Assembly (NCBI GenBank): GCA_003640385.1
Contig: RCAB01000002.1
Location: forward strand, 186,001 to 250,000
From: Setaria digitata
Taxonomy: Eukaryota > Nematoda > Chromadorea > Rhabditida > Setariidae
Length of the DNA stretch: 64,000 bases
Reading direction: 5' to 3'
Below are positions 30,078-41,700 of the stretch, one piece after another. Within the stretch, counting starts at the first letter, position 1. Each line of letters begins with the position of its first letter. The notes beneath the pieces were generated by a model. That model searched no databases, had not been told where the DNA came from, and saw nothing but the letters and a program-made list of their open reading frames with translations. Position numbers and translations under genes: made by a program.

Positions 30078-31412
30078 ACCACATTAATAACTGCAGAATG
30101 GTTTATGAGATGATGTTCCTACTCCTTTCCCAATCATATTTCTAACTTTAATAATCCAAGAACCGTATCTACATCTCCCATATTAATAACTAAACATAAA
30201 CTATTATCCAAGCTATAGCTTGAAATTCCTTTTAAGAACTACCGATATACTGACAAGTAACAAAATCCAACCACTTGTTCATAAGATTTGGATTACATAT
30301 TAGACAAAAATCAATAAAGCAGCGCTAATATGATAAATGTAGTGTGGTAATGGTTACGATTCATAAAATTTCAGCTGGATTAAGAGTAGTGAAAAAACAA
30401 ATCTAGTAGTTCAAAACAAAAATAACATTTAAACTGTCACACTATTTCGATCCGTTTAATCTTCCAAATTGAAATATAAAATTTACAGATATCTACCCAT
30501 TCATATCCGCTTATTTTAAAGAATAACAAATCAAGTAAGTATTTCGAATTAATGTATTAACGTATAATTCCAAAATGAAACATTAAATTGTATTGTTTAC
30601 TTCATAAAACAATGACTCAAGAAACACGACAAGAAACACTGCTTCCATTGGTCAAAGAAAAGTACACCACGGTAAGGAAAGGCGATGAATTACAAAATCC
30701 ATTAACCGTAATTTAACGAAAAGTATGTACAATTAATTCATCACACTATGATTGATCCAAATCATTGCCATTTACATAACAGATGCTCGGCATATGCCTA
30801 ATTTCCACAGAACCTTTCTGTTAATTTGAAATAAAATTAGGTAATTAATTTAGATAAAATGAAGAGAATGAGCAAAAAGAAAAAGAGTAACACGAAAATT
30901 TTGGGAATTAATGGAGATTAACAAGCATATGCACCATATAAATCAGTTACTTAATAAGTTAATGGTTCGCTGCAAAGGGAATAGAAATGATAATTCAGGC
31001 ACATTCGACAAAGAATAAAATTAGACAAATTTAACAATCTTGAGAAATCAAAGATACGAAAGATGAAAATAATGCTAAATACACTTAATTTATACTGATA
31101 AAATGGCTGGAAAAAGTTTATAGCTTGATTCCCATTCGAAATCAAGAAATTGGTGCAAAAAAATAAGATTTTAAAATTTCCTGAAACCAAGAAGACTACA
31201 AAACACAATATATGACCAATGCAAAAAAAATAAGATAAAAAAATCTTTTACTACTCATAGCAATGAAATTTTCTTTCTTTTGGGATTAAAGATAAATGAT
31301 GAATTTCTAAATGTTATTATTTCGACACATAAAAAAAAAAAACAACTGTCAACAGCAAAATCTTGACACCGTTTTTGTAAGTCTAATTCTTTGTGATCGT
31401 ATCCCTTGTTAT
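30078..31412. other. Intergenic region between ankyrin-GH20 gene and eIF3k
   Basis: About 1.3 kb of AT-rich sequence. It would include the 3' UTR of the ankyrin-GH20 gene. Open frames here (for example near 30951-31208, minus) are hydrophobic but lack splice context or recognisable motifs. Confidence 0.55.
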
Positions 31413-34400
31413 TTAAAGTAAATTCTTTCCATAATCTTGCATGTTTGGTGGAAGTAGTGCCCGAAAAAGATTATCGAATATTTTTAGGGCATTTGGAAGA
31501 GTACTTGCAATATTGCGTGAGAGCCATGTATGTTGGAAACGGCTCCGAATTTCAAGAAGTCTGAAAAAAAAGGGATTTCAAACAAACACTTAAAAATACT
31601 GTTGGACTGAAGCTATGTTTAATTTATATTCTTCTGAAAAACTCTCAACTGAGAAGACTAACAGTCGATCTTGCCGTAAAAATAACTTTTACAAGGGCTA
31701 ATATTTAATCAATGAAAGTAAGATATCTAAATATAAGAGAAGCCAAATAAAATAAACCTATTGGCAAGATCAGTACGAACAGCTGGTGGTAAGTTGGACA
31801 CACCAATATTAACCATTTGATAACCGACAACTGTCACCTCTTGGGATAACCTGTCAGTGAATGAAAAGGAAGATTTTCGATCAATTGATGATAGCGAAGG
31901 ATTTATACCATGTGTGCAAAGTGACTGCCCAAGTCTAAAAATAAAGTTTCAACAAGCTTTCAGATGTTTTTTTCTTTATCTGACCTTTCAAAACACAAAA
32001 TAGGAGCGAACTTGCAAGTAAGAATCATAAGTTCGGTGATGAGCTGTATCTCAGCAAGTACAAGTGCCAATTCATAGTTGTAAGGAAGACGCTTCTTTGC
32101 TTGATCCAATGCTCTCAAACTACGTTTTAATTCTATCCGCGCTTTCTGGAAAATTCGTTTAGTTTTACTGGAAATTTTTTGATCGTTATTGAATGAACAT
32201 TGGATTAAAGTTAAACTGGATTAATTTCGAGCAAAGTTAAAATTAGACTTGAACTTCTCTACATAGGTTTTCAAGCGTAATCTAGTTACTCCGTACCTTA
32301 AAAATAATCGGAGTTAGTCTCTCTAAAACCATATTATCTGGATTTAATATCATTTCCACAAATACTGAAATTGGTGTCTTCCTGGATGATGCTGAAAACG
32401 GTAACTGTTTTTTACTCCGTCTGCAATTATAGCTCAACCATTTTAAAAGTGTTTCTGAATCCATAACCTCAGTGATCTCTTTTCCCGAAACAAATATTTT
32501 ATTGTATAAAAGAAAAAATCATCCATTAAACTAGTGCACTATAAAATTCAAAGCTATTTGTAAATGACTAAGCCATTCATTACTGCTGCACACGATGTCA
32601 TGACAAACTGGGATAACAAAGGCATAACAAACTGGGAATACCCGAAAAGTACAGAAAAATCTAAATATACCGCTATCTGCAGTTTTTAAACCATAACTGA
32701 ACCGAGTTATTTCATGTTCTACTCTTCCAACAGTAGATGCTTGCTTGAATAAAGCTTCCATATTCCTGTAATGATCAATAAGTGTCTTGATTCTAATTTT
32801 GAGCGGTATATTTGTCTTAAAGAATACTACATACGTTTTCAAGAGTATCCAGTTACTATGTATCTTAAAAATAACCAGAGTTAGTTTATTATCTGGATTT
32901 GATATCATTCCCATAAATACTAAAATTGGTGTCCACTGGACATACTGAAAAACGGTAATTGTTTTTTTACTCCAAAAGTGTTTCTGAATTTCCATAACCT
33001 CACTTTTAGTATTTGTGGAAATGATATTAAATTCAGGTAATATGGCTTTAGGGAGAGAGAGAGAAAGAGAGAGAGGGAGAGATTTAGTTAAGAAGTTCGG
33101 CAAAAAGAGTCAACCAAGAATATGACCTAAACCTATTAAAAAGAAATAAAATATTTTTGGAAATTGAGGGTTAAATAGTAAGTTGAATCATCAGAGATTT
33201 GCACTGAAAGATTATTTTCCACAAATCAGCTCGATAACTCACCCATCCAGAAGAAAGTGTTCTGCGGTTATACGAGGTAATAAGGAACAAAAGTGTTTCA
33301 TATCTACGGATTTGTTCCAGCAAACTCCCAATGAAGCTAACTCAGCCATGTAAGACAACGACGGTGGCATTACTTCACAACCAGTTGATAAATCGCATAT
33401 CATTGCACCTAATTAGAGAAAAATATAAGAAACAAGTTTTTCCTAGCAAAGGATTAATTAGTAATCAAAAAAAAAAAAAAAAACTGACCTAAAATAGGAA
33501 TCTTGTTGCCTAATCTTGTAGCGAGTACAGTTTTCTTGGCTATTGATTCGGGAGCAGCACAAAGAAAACCAGGATCGCTAGTTGAGAACCGTAGCACAAT
33601 ATTTAAGTGCGGTGAAAGCAAATTTTCAGCTTCAAACGGATATTTCCCTTCTACGCAAAGTGTAACAAAAGGTGGCAAATGATTAATCTGGAAATATTTG
33701 TAAAAAGTAATTCAAGGCACAGCTAAATTTGGAACATTTAATTTAATTTGTATTCTTAGTTATGAAAAGTTACCAAAGAAATGTTGCTTTTATCGATGTC
33801 CATTGAAATATATATTCTTGGCACTCTTCTCTGCACATTATTCAAAATTATTCGGTTTGATATAACCATAACTGCCAAATTTGGACCGAAATGTATAGCT
33901 TTTGTAAGGGGAAAATCATCCAGAAAAGATTCAATGGTTAGACGGACCAAATCAGACTCAATATAATTGGACTGGACATCAAGAGATGGTACTAACTAAA
34001 AATTTTATCTGCTATCCATGATAATGACTATGAGAACATAAAGGCTTGCTATCTAATGAAGCTTTTTTTTTACAGATCATATCCCAGCAAGGGCAAGAAT
34101 TGATGATGCATTCATCAAGTATTTCTAGTAATTACCAAGTAATTAGCAATTTGTAGCCCCCATAATTTTTTCTAATATATAAACAAAAAAGTTACCTCCC
34201 AAATGCCGAACCTTAGTCTAATATTATAGTGCAATCTAATTAAAAGTAGTTTGCACCAAGGTAATGGAATGCACACGGCTCATATATAGACGAAGAGTAA
34301 TGAAAAACGACCTTGACGAAAAGTTCGTCACAAACTTGAGTTATCTGAAACAAATCACGAGTTGTGTAAGGCAACTGGTAGCGATCAGTGGTTCGCACTT

Positions 34401-37249
34401 CGAAATTTATGAATAAATGACTCGCTTTACAATACCCAATACGAGTGGCAAGTTGCAAAAGCTGGAAAACAAATGAAAATGAAAAAAAAAAAAACTTAGA
34501 TTCTTTTCGACTCAGTTCCAATAACAAAATTCAGAGCGGTAAAATCTTACAGTTTCTGTATTAAGGACTTTGCAACCGCTAAAATCCTGATAAACAGCTC
34601 GGATACAGGAATCCGGAGAATCACGAATCGTTAGACAGGGTATTGCATCTGTGAAAAGCAAACAAATACAATCATATCACTAATAAGAGTATTAAAAAGC
34701 ACAGAATAAATGAATAAAAAGTACTGATCCTTCCTGGTTCGCTATTTTCAGTGCTATTGATCTTTTTTGTAGATTCCGCTGATGCTTCGCACAAAGTTTC
34801 TAATGGTGTTTCGACACTTGAATTAACGATCTGAAAAATCTCTCTCTGAATCTCACATCTGAAACCATTTCCCACTAATCCGATTCATTATTTTTTCAAA
34901 ACTGAAGGTTGCAAGGAACAATATTTCATTAACACAGTAACTCAACCCATCAAGACTGGAACTGCAATGATTTACGAAAATCTAATTGAAAATGAATGGA
35001 AAGAAAACAAGCAAATTAAAACCTCAGGATCTTCCTTGAAGATTCTTAAGATTTGTACAAGAGTAGAGAAACCATGCCGAACAGCGATGTAATCTTCACC
35101 ATATAATTCTATGCTATCTTCATTAATTATCAGCGTATACGTACCAGAACTACAACCACTTTCAAAAATTCCACACGTAATTCGACCATCCAAAGAAGAT
35201 TGCCCCGGAACCTATAAATACTTTAAATAATTCCGTGATTATTATCCCAATATTATCAGCGCCAAAACAATTCTAACACAGTTCCATTTCTTTTTCAGAG
35301 TATCCTACCACAGTTAACTCTCTTTCAGAGACACCTTCCATTAATTTACTGATTAGTTTAAAATAATAATACTTCTGTTACACCCTCCTAGATTATATGT
35401 AATCCTTAATGACGGTCAAGAATCCTTCAAACCACCAATAAAACTCACCCAGTGTCCTCTATAATCCAATTCCAGCTGGACGCTTGAAAGGATGGATGTT
35501 GACATTTGTATAATTTGCATTAAACGTCGTGGTTCTGCTTCACTGGTTTTGTCAAAATAGATTTTTAAACGACCATCTTTTGGATATGGACAAGTACGTT
35601 TCCTAGATAATGAACTGTTACTTTAACACACTGTTTAAATTTATTGAAACTGCAAAAAACACACTCAACTAGTAAGACTTTTAAATACCTTTCATCCAAA
35701 TCTACATATTTTGGTTGAGGCCACAATAAATCGGTCCAGCTTTCCAGTCGACCATTATTATAATTTGTTTTCTCCATGAACATCGTCGTATTATCAGTTG
35801 ACATCAATGAAGCACGATCCATTTCTGAATCTATCGAGGTTGTACGATGAATTGTACGATTTAATCTATAAAAGGATCAATAGTAGAGCATATAACCCTA
35901 TCAGAACTGAAACAGAGTTATGAATTAGGTGATTTTTTCCACTGGACTGTTTAAAAAGAAATATTTTGAAAGCAGTGAATATTAAGTTGAAATTCAAATT
36001 CGAAATGTTACGTGTTCAAACTCAGACTAGGCAACATAGTTCCTTCCATTTTTGCAGCTAATTCATAACAGTCCTCTCCACATTTATTTTTGATGGTTGG
36101 ATCTGCTCCATAGCTTAAAAGACATTTGACGACTGCATCATTTCCTCGGCGTACTCCATCATGTAGAGCTGTTTCATTCTTTGAATTTAAAGTATTAACA
36201 TTTGCTCCACTTTGACACAGTACCCTAAATTACAGTTCCTTGTTTCCTTTCCATAGCACAAGAACGATTTGACTTTAAATTTTTTCAATTTATTTCCACA
36301 TATTTTGAAATTGTCTAAAGACCTGATTTTTCTTAATAGAACAAAACTCTGAAATGTACCCATATAAAATTCCTAACCTCACAACATCTTCATTCCCATA
36401 AGATGCTGCCCAGTGTAGTACAGTATTACCAGAATCAACAGCATCGATGGAATTCACACTAACTCCAGAAGATATCATTTGACACATTCGACCCAAGCTG
36501 CAAAAAAATTACCACCCAGCGAAAGGATCTCATTCTATTCTAAACTGCAATTAATCAAGAGTAAAAAACAGACTTTGACTGGGCAGCGGCATGCAACAGT
36601 TCTTGAACAAACGCATTTTTAATTTCTTCAGAAGATGCCATCCGATATGCTGTATTGTTTTTATCATTTTGAATACATGGGTTCACGCCTGCCGATAATA
36701 ATGCTCGCACGCTGTCCACCGAATCTACAAATTTCTGATTAATGAGGAAACTTCGCAACGCAATCAGAATTTTGCGAAGAACAGAAACATCAAGTAGTTG
36801 ACACTTGAAATCGTTTAAAAGCATTAAAAGCTGAATAAAGCGGTCTTTAGGAACAATTATAATGACTGAATGCCTGCGAAGACTTTACTTTAGCAAATAT
36901 CTAGCGGAAATGAATGAAAAAAAAAATCATTACTTCGAGCTACTGCATAATGCAGCACCGTCCCCCCACTACAACAAATTTGATCTATTTGTTCGTGAAA
37001 ATCCGATTTCGAAGCTGAAATGAAAAATTTTTTCATTACTGTGATTGAATCCTGCAAATCCTTCGAGAATGCGGCCAATTAACTTAAAGGGAGAATTTAA
37101 CCACCATTTATTGATAACAAACCAATCTGGGCAAGAATAGATCGTAAGACATCGACCCGCTCATCCTCCACACTTTTTAATAATAACGAGCAGAGACTTC
37201 CGTTACTGCTCGATGCAATCGGAGTGATGTCGCCATTTGGAACGAGCAT
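31413..37249 (-). CDS. Ankyrin-repeat protein fused to a GH20 (hexosaminidase D-like) domain, probably catalytically inactive
   Basis: Minus-strand gene of about 15 exons. The preferred start is ATG at 37249 (MLVPNGDITPIASSSNGSL), 15 bases after a TTTTTGCAG acceptor. The N-terminal third has ankyrin repeats: CSGGTVLHYAVAR (36.95 kb), VRALLSAGVNPCIQNDKNN (36.7 kb), SGNTVLHWAASYGNEDVV (36.4 kb), and NETALHDGVRRGNDAVVKCL with YGADPTIKN (36.1 kb). Next is a GH20b-like segment (YTLIINEDSIELYGEDYIAV then RHGFSTLVQIL, 35.1 kb) and a TIM-barrel start (IPCLTIRDSPDSCIRAVY, 34.6 kb). LPYTTRDLFQITQVCDELFV (34.35 kb) is followed by LVPSLDVQSNY. Late exons include MPPSLSYMAELASLGVCWN and a C-terminal helix, stop at 31413-31415. 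Where active GH20 enzymes have H-x-G-x-D-E, this protein reads IHFGPNLAV. No signal peptide is seen, so it is probably nucleocytoplasmic. Exon joins between 31.7 and 33.2 kb are the least certain. Confidence 0.82.
32256..32474 (-). repeat. Parental copy of a duplicated exon with flanking intron
   Basis: Contains the exon reading MDSETLLKWLSYNCRRSK to VERLTPIIFK-like end of the ankyrin-GH20 gene plus some intron. The same order of segments recurs at 32824-33001 with substitutions and deletions. Shared anchors are ACATAGGTTTTCAAG versus ACATACGTTTTCAAG, TATCTGGATTTAATATCATT versus TATCTGGATTTGATATCATT, and GTGTTTCTGAAT near the far end. Confidence 0.8.
32824..33001 (-). pseudogene. Decayed tandem copy of an ankyrin-GH20 exon
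   Basis: Direct copy of 32256-32474, about 0.55 kb further upstream in the gene. It still translates as EVMEIQKHFWSKKTITVF and ISNPDNKLTLVIFK, against EVMDSETLLKW and ILNPDNMVLERLTPIIFK in the parent, but lacks the middle (the block coding SYNCRRSKKQLPF). It lies within an intron just before the exon NMEALFKQASTVGRVEHEI. The frame is open through both, so inclusion as a variant exon cannot be excluded, though the deletions argue for decay. Confidence 0.72.
33003..33056 (+). repeat. Inverted fragment of the same duplicated exon
   Basis: Reverse-complementing this stretch gives CCATATTACCTGAATTTAAT followed by ATCATTTCCACAAATACT, almost the parent sequence at about 32328-32366. It therefore forms an inverted repeat with the direct copy at about 32888-32930, with roughly 75 bases between. 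Confidence 0.78.
33051..33083. repeat. GA-rich microsatellite
   Basis: Imperfect (GA)n run with single interruptions, directly adjoining the inverted exon fragment and inside an intron of the ankyrin-GH20 gene. Confidence 0.9.
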
Positions 37250-37264
37250 TCCTCGCCGCTTGTT

Positions 37265-37276
37265 CTGCAAAAATAT
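37265..37276 (-). promoter_or_regulatory. Probable acceptor (spliced leader or 5' intron) of the ankyrin-GH20 gene
   Basis: ATATTTTTGCAG on the minus strand precedes AACAAGCGG and, 15 bases on, the ATG at 37249. An upstream ATG at 37389 is also possible if a short intron with a CACG/gtgtgg donor joins it, but the phase of that join is not convincing. Confidence 0.45.
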
Positions 37277-38723
37277 TCATACTGACGAAATTCAGAAAGA
37301 CTTGGAAATGCAGCAGAGTACAAGTAGTGCACTACATTTTCTACCACACCGTGCATTAGCACTGCACTATAAATAAACATGATCTCCATCAAAGATATGT
37401 TAGATGTTCATTTCCCGTCTGATCGTTGGTTACCGCCTGAATTTTATTGATGGTTATTTTCGAAATCTCCGTAATGTGAGTCTTCCCTCAATGACTCGAG
37501 AAAAACAAATCGTCTATTCCTGTCAAAGTTTTCTTCTTTTGAAACGCAGAAGCCATAGCTTACAAGTGCATTTACATCTTAAAAGAAAGTTCAAATCAGA
37601 CCAAAACACCTCAACAATCGTAACACAAGCTGTCTGAGAGTGATTCTAACGTAGTCTTTTTTGATGATGTTTAATGCGTCCCTCTTGCGCAATTTTGTAA
37701 AAATCTCACTCCCTTATTACAGGTGGACGAGGATGTCGACCTAACCGTTCCTTCTTTCTGCGGCATCTTCAGTTACACTGTATAACGTTTCCTCGTTCTC
37801 CACGGTCTTTGCTAGGTGCTGTTTAGTTCTACTTTTTGTTTATCGTTGTTTGGTATATTAGCAGTGTTTTTGAATGACCAGAGCGTTTAATTGATTGATT
37901 GTCTGTTCAAAGAATTAATCGAAATGCTTTCTTCTTTATAATCAACGATAAAATTAGTTCAGTTAATTAAATAATATCACTTCTATGAAATCTTAACATA
38001 AACACATTCATCAGGCATTTCAAGATTTAATCCCTGATCCGTGAACTGTGCTATTTCTAGTATTAGAGTTCTTTGGTTCCATCGGGATCAAAATTCCTAC
38101 TTGAACGTAAGGAATTTCTACGCTTCCACATTAATGACAAGTCAAATAGGAAATTCATAAGATAACCCATAAAATTGAAATTATAGATCATTTCTAAAAC
38201 CGTCTCATTTACCTACTTGCAACAATGAGGGAAGCCTCAAGGCCCCACGAAATCATATATTCTCTCTAGATATTTCTTGAAAAATAAGTAAACGAGAATT
38301 GGGAAGGAAACGAAAAGGATAATAGTTAATGTGAAATTCCGTAAGATAAAGATGAGGGGCCTTGTTGTACGCATTGGATCCACATGTCTACCGCACTCGT
38401 ATTTTGGCAGGTGGGACACCGGTTTACAATGGCATGTCATGTAGATGTATATATAGTGCGTACTTCTTACTCGTTCATTCATTTTTAGAGTGTGTCGTTG
38501 AATTCTGTATGTGCTACCTTGACTTGTTAATAAACACCTAACACTGCTACGAATGATGGTCTCCAACTTCAGGATACAGGCACTCCTTGTCTTGGAAGTA
38601 CATTCTTTCAAAGGATATTTCAATTTCATTATACGATAGTATCAGCGTGGCATAAATTATGTTATACAATAAGTGGTTTTTAGTCTGTCGTACTGCGGTT
38701 TCTTTGGGTGAGCATGTTATGTG
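37277..38723. promoter_or_regulatory. Divergent 5' region shared by ankyrin-GH20 gene and PGD
   Basis: About 1.4 kb between divergently transcribed genes. No coding exon with splice support was found. It must hold the promoter elements of both genes, but no individual core element could be assigned by eye. Confidence 0.45.
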
Positions 38724-38738
38724 ATGTTGTGTTTTTAG
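38724..38738 (+). promoter_or_regulatory. Probable spliced-leader acceptor of PGD
   Basis: GATGTTGTGTTTTTAG ends eleven bases before the ATG at 38750. No upstream coding exon is seen. Confidence 0.6.
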
Positions 38739-38749
38739 ATTAAGTGGAT

Positions 38750-41700
38750 ATGTCAGTGGATCAGACAGATAAAGCTGATATTGCCGTGATTGGGCTGGCC
38801 GTGATGGGCCAGAATTTGATACTGAACATGCTTGATAAGGGATTTGTGGTTAGTTTCGGTTTTCATCTTTTTCTTTTTGTGCATGTCATTTTTGAAACTT
38901 CATTTAAATTTGAACAGATGAAGCAAGACAGTTGGGACTAAACATGCATCATGCTACTGATTTTAAAATATTTGTTCGGTTCGGTCTTGATTTATATTAC
39001 TTTGGAGGTATGCATATATAATCGAACTGTATCGAAAGTGGACGACTTCCTAGCGAACGAAGGGAAAGGTCTTCGGGTCGTTGGTGTACATAGCTTAGAA
39101 GAATTAGCTCAGTAAGTATACATTTCTTTGTAGGTGCTATTGGAAGTTTGAATAAATTTTGTCCAATGAAAAATTTCTCAAATTTGTGCGGACAGAATGG
39201 GAATTTTATGTCAAAAAAACATGAAATATTTCACTTTTTTTTAACCAGAGTCTTGAAAAGACCACGTCGTATAATGTTAATGGTAAAGGCGGGACAGCCA
39301 GTGGATGCAATGATTTCTAGTATTTTGCCTTTTCTCGAGGAAGATGACATAATTATTGACGGTGGGAATAGCGAATATACGGACACATCTGTAAGCTTCT
39401 CTCTCATTTTTATATATGTGCAATAATTTTTCGCAACAACTTTATGCAAAAATTCTGTAATTTATACGATTTTGATGTGACAGTCAAAGGAAGTAAAAGA
39501 TCTATGCGAACAATATAAAACAGATAGCAGAAGAATTATACGATTTGAATTTGCTTACTTAAATAGTTCTTATGTTTCGTGTTTTTATGTTTTCCAAATA
39601 TCTTGCAGCGGCGTTGTGTCGAACTCAAACAGAAAGGTATTCGTTTCGTAGGTTGCGGTGTAAGTGGTGGTGAGGAAGGTGCTGTTTTGAGGTTTACATT
39701 TTCATGTTCCACTGTTATTTCTTCCATTTTATACTGACGTCATTGTACACTTTACTGAGACTGTTCCTTTTCTCATGACTAAACTGGTTGAACAAGGTAG
39801 GAGAAAACTGATTCTTTTTTTGTGTTTTATTGTACTTTTCACATTTCAGTCTGTTTCGTTTGTACCGCTTGTAGCTGTCTCAAGGACAGTAATAATTCCC
39901 ATTCTCTAAATTAAAGGGATAATAACAATAACAACTTGTAACTTCTTTTACTAGAGTGTAACTGCTTTCAGGTGCACGTTACGGCCCATCATTGATGCCA
40001 GGTGGGTCACCGGATGCGTGGCCATACATAAAAGATATATTTCAAGCCATAGCCGCCAAAGTAGATAAAGAGCCTTGTTGTGACTGGGTAAATTGTTTCC
40101 CATACTCTTATAGATAAACCACAGCGTGGTTGGTTAGGAGCTTACTGGGAGTAGCAATGTGAATTTGTTTTTTTAGGTTGGTGAGAATGGCGCTGGACAT
40201 TTCGTGAAAATGGTTCATAATGGAATTGAATATGGTGACATGCAGTTGATTGCAGAAGCTTATAGTCTACTTAAAGACGGGGCTGACTTGACACATGATG
40301 AAATGGCAGAGGTCGGTCAGAACTTCTTGTTTTTTGTTCTACTCAGATGTATTTTAGTTTTTTAGTTCTCGTGCACTTATCATATTGTTTGCTTTAATAA
40401 ATTCTCTAATCTGCAATTGCACATGTAGTTTGTTGATGCTTTAAATGGTTGTAATTTGGTGAACTGCTAATATGAGGCATATCTATGCTTGGGTTTTCCG
40501 ATGCATCGTTTTCTTGTCGGAGTTAAATACGTGTTAGATTCTGAGTTTACATCCTTGACGTTCCACAGTTCTTTATGTTGCTGTTCTTTGCCTTGTTCTT
40601 ATTTGGTTGATTAAGAATTTTTATTAACATGATATATTTTCCCTTGCTTTCTGCGTAGAGAAGCAAAATTTGTTTTTTCACATGAGATGTGTATAATTGC
40701 CTCGCTTTGGGTATCTTGCAGGGCATTCAATCAGTTAATTAATTAATTAGTTTTTTTGCATTTGGTAGTCATAGAGACTAGCGAGTAGTAACAGTTCATT
40801 CTGCATTTTCCTTTTTTTAAGTACAACGAGTGGCCCAAGTAGTTTAATCAGGTCGAGCCTCGGAATTTTGGAAGTCTTTTTTTAAGCTTGTGTAGTAGAG
40901 ACTTTCCACACTTATGTGGTAATGGGACCAGTAATAATTATATTACTTATCAACTTTACTAGATATTTTTACATTATTCCATAATTCTCATCCAGGTGCT
41001 CAGAAAACAAGTTTTAGCATCATCGAGAGATAAGTGCTTGAGAAGTGTTTGCAAGATATTGTGAAGGCGGGATTCACTGGGTCTTTGAAATTAAGCTAAA
41101 AAACTAGGTTTGCTTATTTCTTGAACTGTTATCATCTGGTTGTGGAAAGGTATCAGTTTCTTCAGTCGCGTCAGATACAAGATTAGGTTAGCTGTGAATC
41201 GATATGTGAGCACTGTTTTCCAGGTTGATGAGATCATTTCGGAGCTAAGACCTCTCATACCTATCTAGTTCTAAATAGTGTTCACAGGAAACAATGCTCA
41301 CTGGCATGGAAAACAGTCGTCGATACAGGCTTGGAGCTTTCTGATATGCTAGACTCAGTTTTGAATTGATTAAGCAGTAACTTTCTATCGCATACTGTAA
41401 TTGCCCGAAAGCAAGTTCTTAGATATAATTTGTTGTTGGCTTAGTCTTAAAAGGGTTTTAGTAGAATATAGGAATTCTTGGATGCAAGGACGATGGGGAG
41501 GTCATTAGTTCTTACGTGTTGTAGTGTTGAAAAGATCCATAAATTATCGTTTTTGTTAGAAAGATTCATATATCTTGCATAGATTTTATTAACGAAAAAA
41601 AAATCCCATAGATTCTTTTGGAATTGAATTAATACCCTGTTGTTAAAATACTAGGTTAACGAAAACTTCACCCATATTAGCTTTCAAAATAACCTCAGAA

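Noticed and set aside
32531..33103. 190-codon minus frame as a single exon
   Set aside because: It runs through a true exon (about 32.68-32.77 kb), intron sequence and the decayed exon copy; an internal acceptor (GATCATTACAG) marks the real exon start.
38237..38629. 130-codon minus frame in the ankyrin-GH20/PGD divergent region
   Set aside because: Low-complexity start, no homology pattern and no splice context; likely chance.
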